Shown here: positions 5,478 to 7,359 of the stretch, one piece after another
How the letters are laid out: each line of letters starts with the position of its first letter
Numbering within the stretch: position 1 is the stretch's first letter
DNA from: Candidatus Methanomethylicia archaeon
GTDB lineage: Archaea; Thermoproteota; Methanomethylicia; Methanomethylicales; Methanomethylicaceae
Direction: 5' to 3'
DNA length: 7,359 nt
Assembly (NCBI GenBank): GCA_024464205.1
Contig: JANHAI010000047.1
Span: 1-7,359, forward strand
The notes under the pieces: generated by a model
Databases searched by the model: none
What the model was told of the DNA's origin: nothing
Seen by the model: the letters and a program-made list of their open reading frames with translations, nothing else
Translations under genes and position numbers: made by a program

Positions 5478-6773
5478 TCAAATCTTTCTTAGGTCAACGA
5501 CCCTTTGTGCTTTTCCTTCACTGCGCGGGAGCTTCTTCGGCTCAGCCAGCTCAACTGAAGCGCTGATGCTGAGGGCTTCCTTGATCTCGTCCTCCAGCCT
5601 TTTCTGCAGGTCCACGATGTCCGTCAGCCTGTCGCTCTTAAAGTCCTCAGATATCTCTACCCTTATCAGGAGTCGATCTAGGGGCCCTTCCCTGTCGACT
5701 ACAAGCTGATAGAACGGCGTGACGCCCTCATAAGACGATAAAACTTCTTCAATCTGGCTTGGGAAGACGCAAATGCCGCGTATCTTCAGCATGTCGTCTG
5801 TCCTTCCTAAGATCTTCTTAATTCTCGAATGCGCCATGCCGCAATCGCAGGGATCATCATTCAAAATCGTAATGTCCCGCGTCCTGTACCTGAGCAACGG
5901 CATGCCTTCCTTGTTGATGGTCGTGACCACCATTTCCCCCTTTTCCCCGTTCTCCAAGACTTCGCCCGTGTTTGGGTCGATTATCTCCACGATGTAGTTG
6001 TCCTCCCATACATGCAGGCCATCCTTGGCCTTGCACTCGATGGCAACGCCTGGACCATTGAGCTCGGACATCCCGTATATGTCATAGGCAGATTCCACAA
6101 ATGTCTCTTCCAAGACCTTCCGCGTAGTTTCGGACCATGGTTCGGCTCCAAAAACGCCTGCCTTCAGCTTCAAATGACGTTTCGGGTCTATACCCTCTTC
6201 CTTTGCGCTCTCTGCAAGGAACAGCGCATAAGAGGGTGTGCAACAGATCACTGTAGTGCCAAGGTCCTTCATCAGTTTGATCTGCCTTTTCGTATTGCCT
6301 GTGCTGGCCGGGATGACCTTTGCGCCCATATACTCTGCTCCATAGTGCAGGCCGAGCCCGCCGGTGAAGAGCCCATAGCCATAGGACACTTGGACAACAT
6401 CATTGCTGGAAACGCCGCACGTCTCCAGGCACCTGGCATTGAGCTCGGCCCATGCCTCGATGTCTTTCTTGGTGTAAGCAACAACCGTGGGGTTTCCAGT
6501 CGTCCCTGATGAGGCGTGCATCCTGACTATCTTTGATCTCTCAACCGCCAGCATGCCGAGGGGGTAGTTGTCCCTGAGGTCCTCTTTAATCGTGAAAGGG
6601 ACTTTCGCCAGATCTTTTTTGGATCTTATGTCTTCTGGCTTTATTTTAGAATCATCAAACCTCTTTCTGTAGAATGGCGAACTTTCATACGCCCTTTTCA
6701 CTAATTTTCGTAACCGATCGTCTTGCAGCTTAACAATCTCATGACGGCTTAAGCTACGCATTGAACGCATCAT
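5478..6773 (-). CDS. paaK: Phenylacetate-CoA ligase family, arylacetate:CoA ligase (AMP-forming)
   Basis: A 431-residue adenylate-forming enzyme (COG1541). By family it makes an aryl-acyl-AMP from ATP and then the CoA thioester, with phenylacetate or indoleacetate as typical substrates. Motifs are all intact: the P-loop-like SSGTTGNPT (88-96), YGMSE (233-237), RYRTRD (295-300), and the hinge GRTDDMLKIRG (323-333). The C-terminal catalytic lysine is in PRSEGKAQRV (K421). A small CDCG knuckle (309-312), common in this family, precedes the hinge. The length is normal. The start at ATG 6773 (followed by another ATG) is supported by a TATA-like AATATT block about 35 bp upstream. The ACT gene follows 13 nt after the stop. 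No iorA/iorB is in the window. In methanogens this ligase feeds aryl acids into aromatic amino-acid synthesis via ferredoxin-dependent carboxylation; in fermenters the route runs the other way. Exact substrate is unknown. Confidence 0.93.
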   Translation of the reverse strand: MMRSMRSLSRHEIVKLQDDRLRKLVKRAYESSPFYRKRFDDSKIKPEDIRSKKDLAKVPFTIKEDLRDNYPLGMLAVERSKIVRMHASSGTTGNPTVVAYTKKDIEAWAELNARCLETCGVSSNDVVQVSYGYGLFTGGLGLHYGAEYMGAKVIPASTGNTKRQIKLMKDLGTTVICCTPSYALFLAESAKEEGIDPKRHLKLKAGVFGAEPWSETTRKVLEETFVESAYDIYGMSELNGPGVAIECKAKDGLHVWEDNYIVEIIDPNTGEVLENGEKGEMVVTTINKEGMPLLRYRTRDITILNDDPCDCGMAHSRIKKILGRTDDMLKIRGICVFPSQIEEVLSSYEGVTPFYQLVVDREGPLDRLLIRVEISEDFKSDRLTDIVDLQKRLEDEIKEALSISASVELAEPKKLPRSEGKAQRVVDLRKI

Positions 6774-6799
6774 TTTGATCAGCAGACCTTTGTTTTTTC

Positions 6800-6826
6800 T
6801 TTTTTAATATTTTTTGGCTAAAAAAC
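6800..6826 (-). promoter_or_regulatory. Promoter of the ligase-ACT operon
   Basis: The minus strand shows two A6 tracts around AATATT (6806-6811), preceded by a T6 tract, so TTTTTT-AGCC-AAAAAA is itself an inverted repeat (6810-6825). The AATATT centre lies about 35 bp before the ATG at 6773, giving a leader near 9 nt. The dyad might be an operator, or simply a bent A/T-tract promoter. Confidence 0.45.
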
Positions 6827-6884
6827 GCTGCCCACCTCCATGAATCATTGCTTATTGCTTGATTCTGATGCCTTGGCATGCGAA

Positions 6885-6898
6885 CGAGATATATCTCG
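6885..6898. promoter_or_regulatory. 14-bp perfect palindrome with TATATA core
   Basis: CGAGATATATCTCG is a perfect 14-bp dyad centred at 6891.5, about 44 bp before the TTG start at 6936 and 118 bp from the ligase start. Its core can act as a TATA box, and the GC arms suggest a dimeric repressor site. A second AT block, TTTATATTG (6911-6919), lies closer to the start and may be the real TATA box, leaving the palindrome as an operator. Confidence 0.45.
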
Positions 6899-6935
6899 CT
6901 TAATAGATTGTTTATATTGGGGGCGGCATCGTCCC

Positions 6936-7359
6936 TTGAAGATCGCACTTGTCAATCCGCCTACCACGTCTAATATTGAGACGCAGTCAGTTCTTGGGCT
7001 TAGGACGCCCCCTTTAGGCCTCGCATACATCGCAGCCTCATTGGAAAGAAGGGGGGACGATGTGACTATAATTGATTCGGTCGCAAGTGATATGTCACAT
7101 GACGCTCTGGAAAGGAAGTTACATCTGATGCAACCTGATGTGATAGGGGTCACATCAATGACGCCTTCCGTGTATGATGCATTAAATGTTATCACATATG
7201 CCAAAGAAGCATGCCCTCACACCACTACGGTGATGGGTGGCTGTCACATCACTTTTTTGACCGAGGAAACGCTTAGAGCATGCCCTAACCTCGACGTAGC
7301 GGTAATCGGCGAGGGTGAAGAGACGATATGCGATCTCGCGGACGCTCTTGAAAGCAACA
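6936..7359 (+). CDS. B12-binding domain of a radical-SAM-type protein (C-terminus beyond window)
   Basis: The frame starts at TTG 6936 and runs off the right edge after 141 codons. It begins (M)KIALVNPPT, the usual N-terminus of cobalamin-binding radical SAM proteins (BchE/PhpK-like class, PF02310 domain). Other family landmarks are TPPLGLAYIAA (24-34), GDDVTIIDS (40-48), DVIGVTSMTPSVYDAL (68-83), VMGGCHITF (99-107) and DVAVIGEGEETI (120-131). The CxxxCxxC iron-sulfur motif would lie beyond the edge, so the radical SAM half is inferred, not seen. The loop GGCHIT has Cys where most relatives have Pro (GGPH). The TTG start is chosen by alignment to the family. The frame extends upstream without stops into the palindrome region, but with no matching protein sequence. 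No clear ribosome-binding site is present. The substrate is unknown; such enzymes methylate or rearrange carbon centres in cofactors, lipids and natural products. Confidence 0.85.
   Translation, partial: MKIALVNPPTTSNIETQSVLGLRTPPLGLAYIAASLERRGDDVTIIDSVASDMSHDALERKLHLMQPDVIGVTSMTPSVYDALNVITYAKEACPHTTTVMGGCHITFLTEETLRACPNLDVAVIGEGEETICDLADALESN

Noticed and set aside
5829..6509. 226-codon open frame on the plus strand
   Set aside because: It lies wholly antisense to the ligase gene, whose motifs are all intact; the translation has no recognisable domain.
4339..6879. GCCTTGGC seen at 4341-4348, 5124-5131 and 6870-6877, suggesting a dispersed repeat
   Set aside because: One copy is inside the ACT coding sequence, flanking bases differ, and an 8-mer recurring three times in 7 kb is weak evidence.

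Overview
This window looks archaeal. Several starts have TATA-like boxes about 25 bp upstream, which suggests leaderless or short-leader transcripts. Gene ends carry T-tracts, and a 47-residue protein resembles the archaeal chromatin protein Cren7. Small Cys-rich zinc-ribbon proteins, an arylacetate-CoA ligase paired with an ACT protein, and a B12-binding radical-SAM-type protein also fit an anaerobic archaeon. A euryarchaeal or Thermoplasmatota-like host (for example a relative of Methanomassiliicoccales) is my guess, at low certainty. There is no rRNA, tRNA, CRISPR array or recognisable mobile element.

Layout. Positions 1-1689 (minus strand) hold a PiT-type phosphate permease, cut by the left edge, preceded by a MarC-family membrane protein. 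Positions 1741-2901 (plus) encode a class I PLP aminotransferase, divergent from marC. The 51 bp between them is centred on a palindromic TATA sequence. Positions 2943-3086 (minus) encode the Cren7-like zinc protein. A 404-bp AT-rich gap containing two abutting dyads follows. Positions 3491-4045 (plus) encode a flavodoxin-domain protein, followed by a 352-bp gap with no gene. Positions 4398-4883 hold two small cysteine-rich zinc-binding proteins, transcribed divergently from a very AT-rich spacer; the plus-strand one lacks an ordinary start codon. Positions 5087-6773 (minus) are a two-gene operon of phenylacetate-CoA ligase and a tandem-ACT protein, closed by a hairpin/T7 terminator. From 6936 to the right edge (plus) is the N-terminal, B12-binding part of a radical-SAM-type protein, with a 14-bp palindrome upstream.

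How the genes fit together. The ligase/ACT pair suggests handling of aryl acids: activation to aryl-CoA, then indolepyruvate:ferredoxin oxidoreductase chemistry. The aminotransferase could supply the transamination step, but it is not adjacent and the link is inference. The other genes are mostly housekeeping (phosphate uptake, redox, chromatin). No complete new multi-gene system is visible. The points most worth following are the Cren7-like zinc protein, the symmetric TATA promoters and the divergent zinc-ribbon pair.
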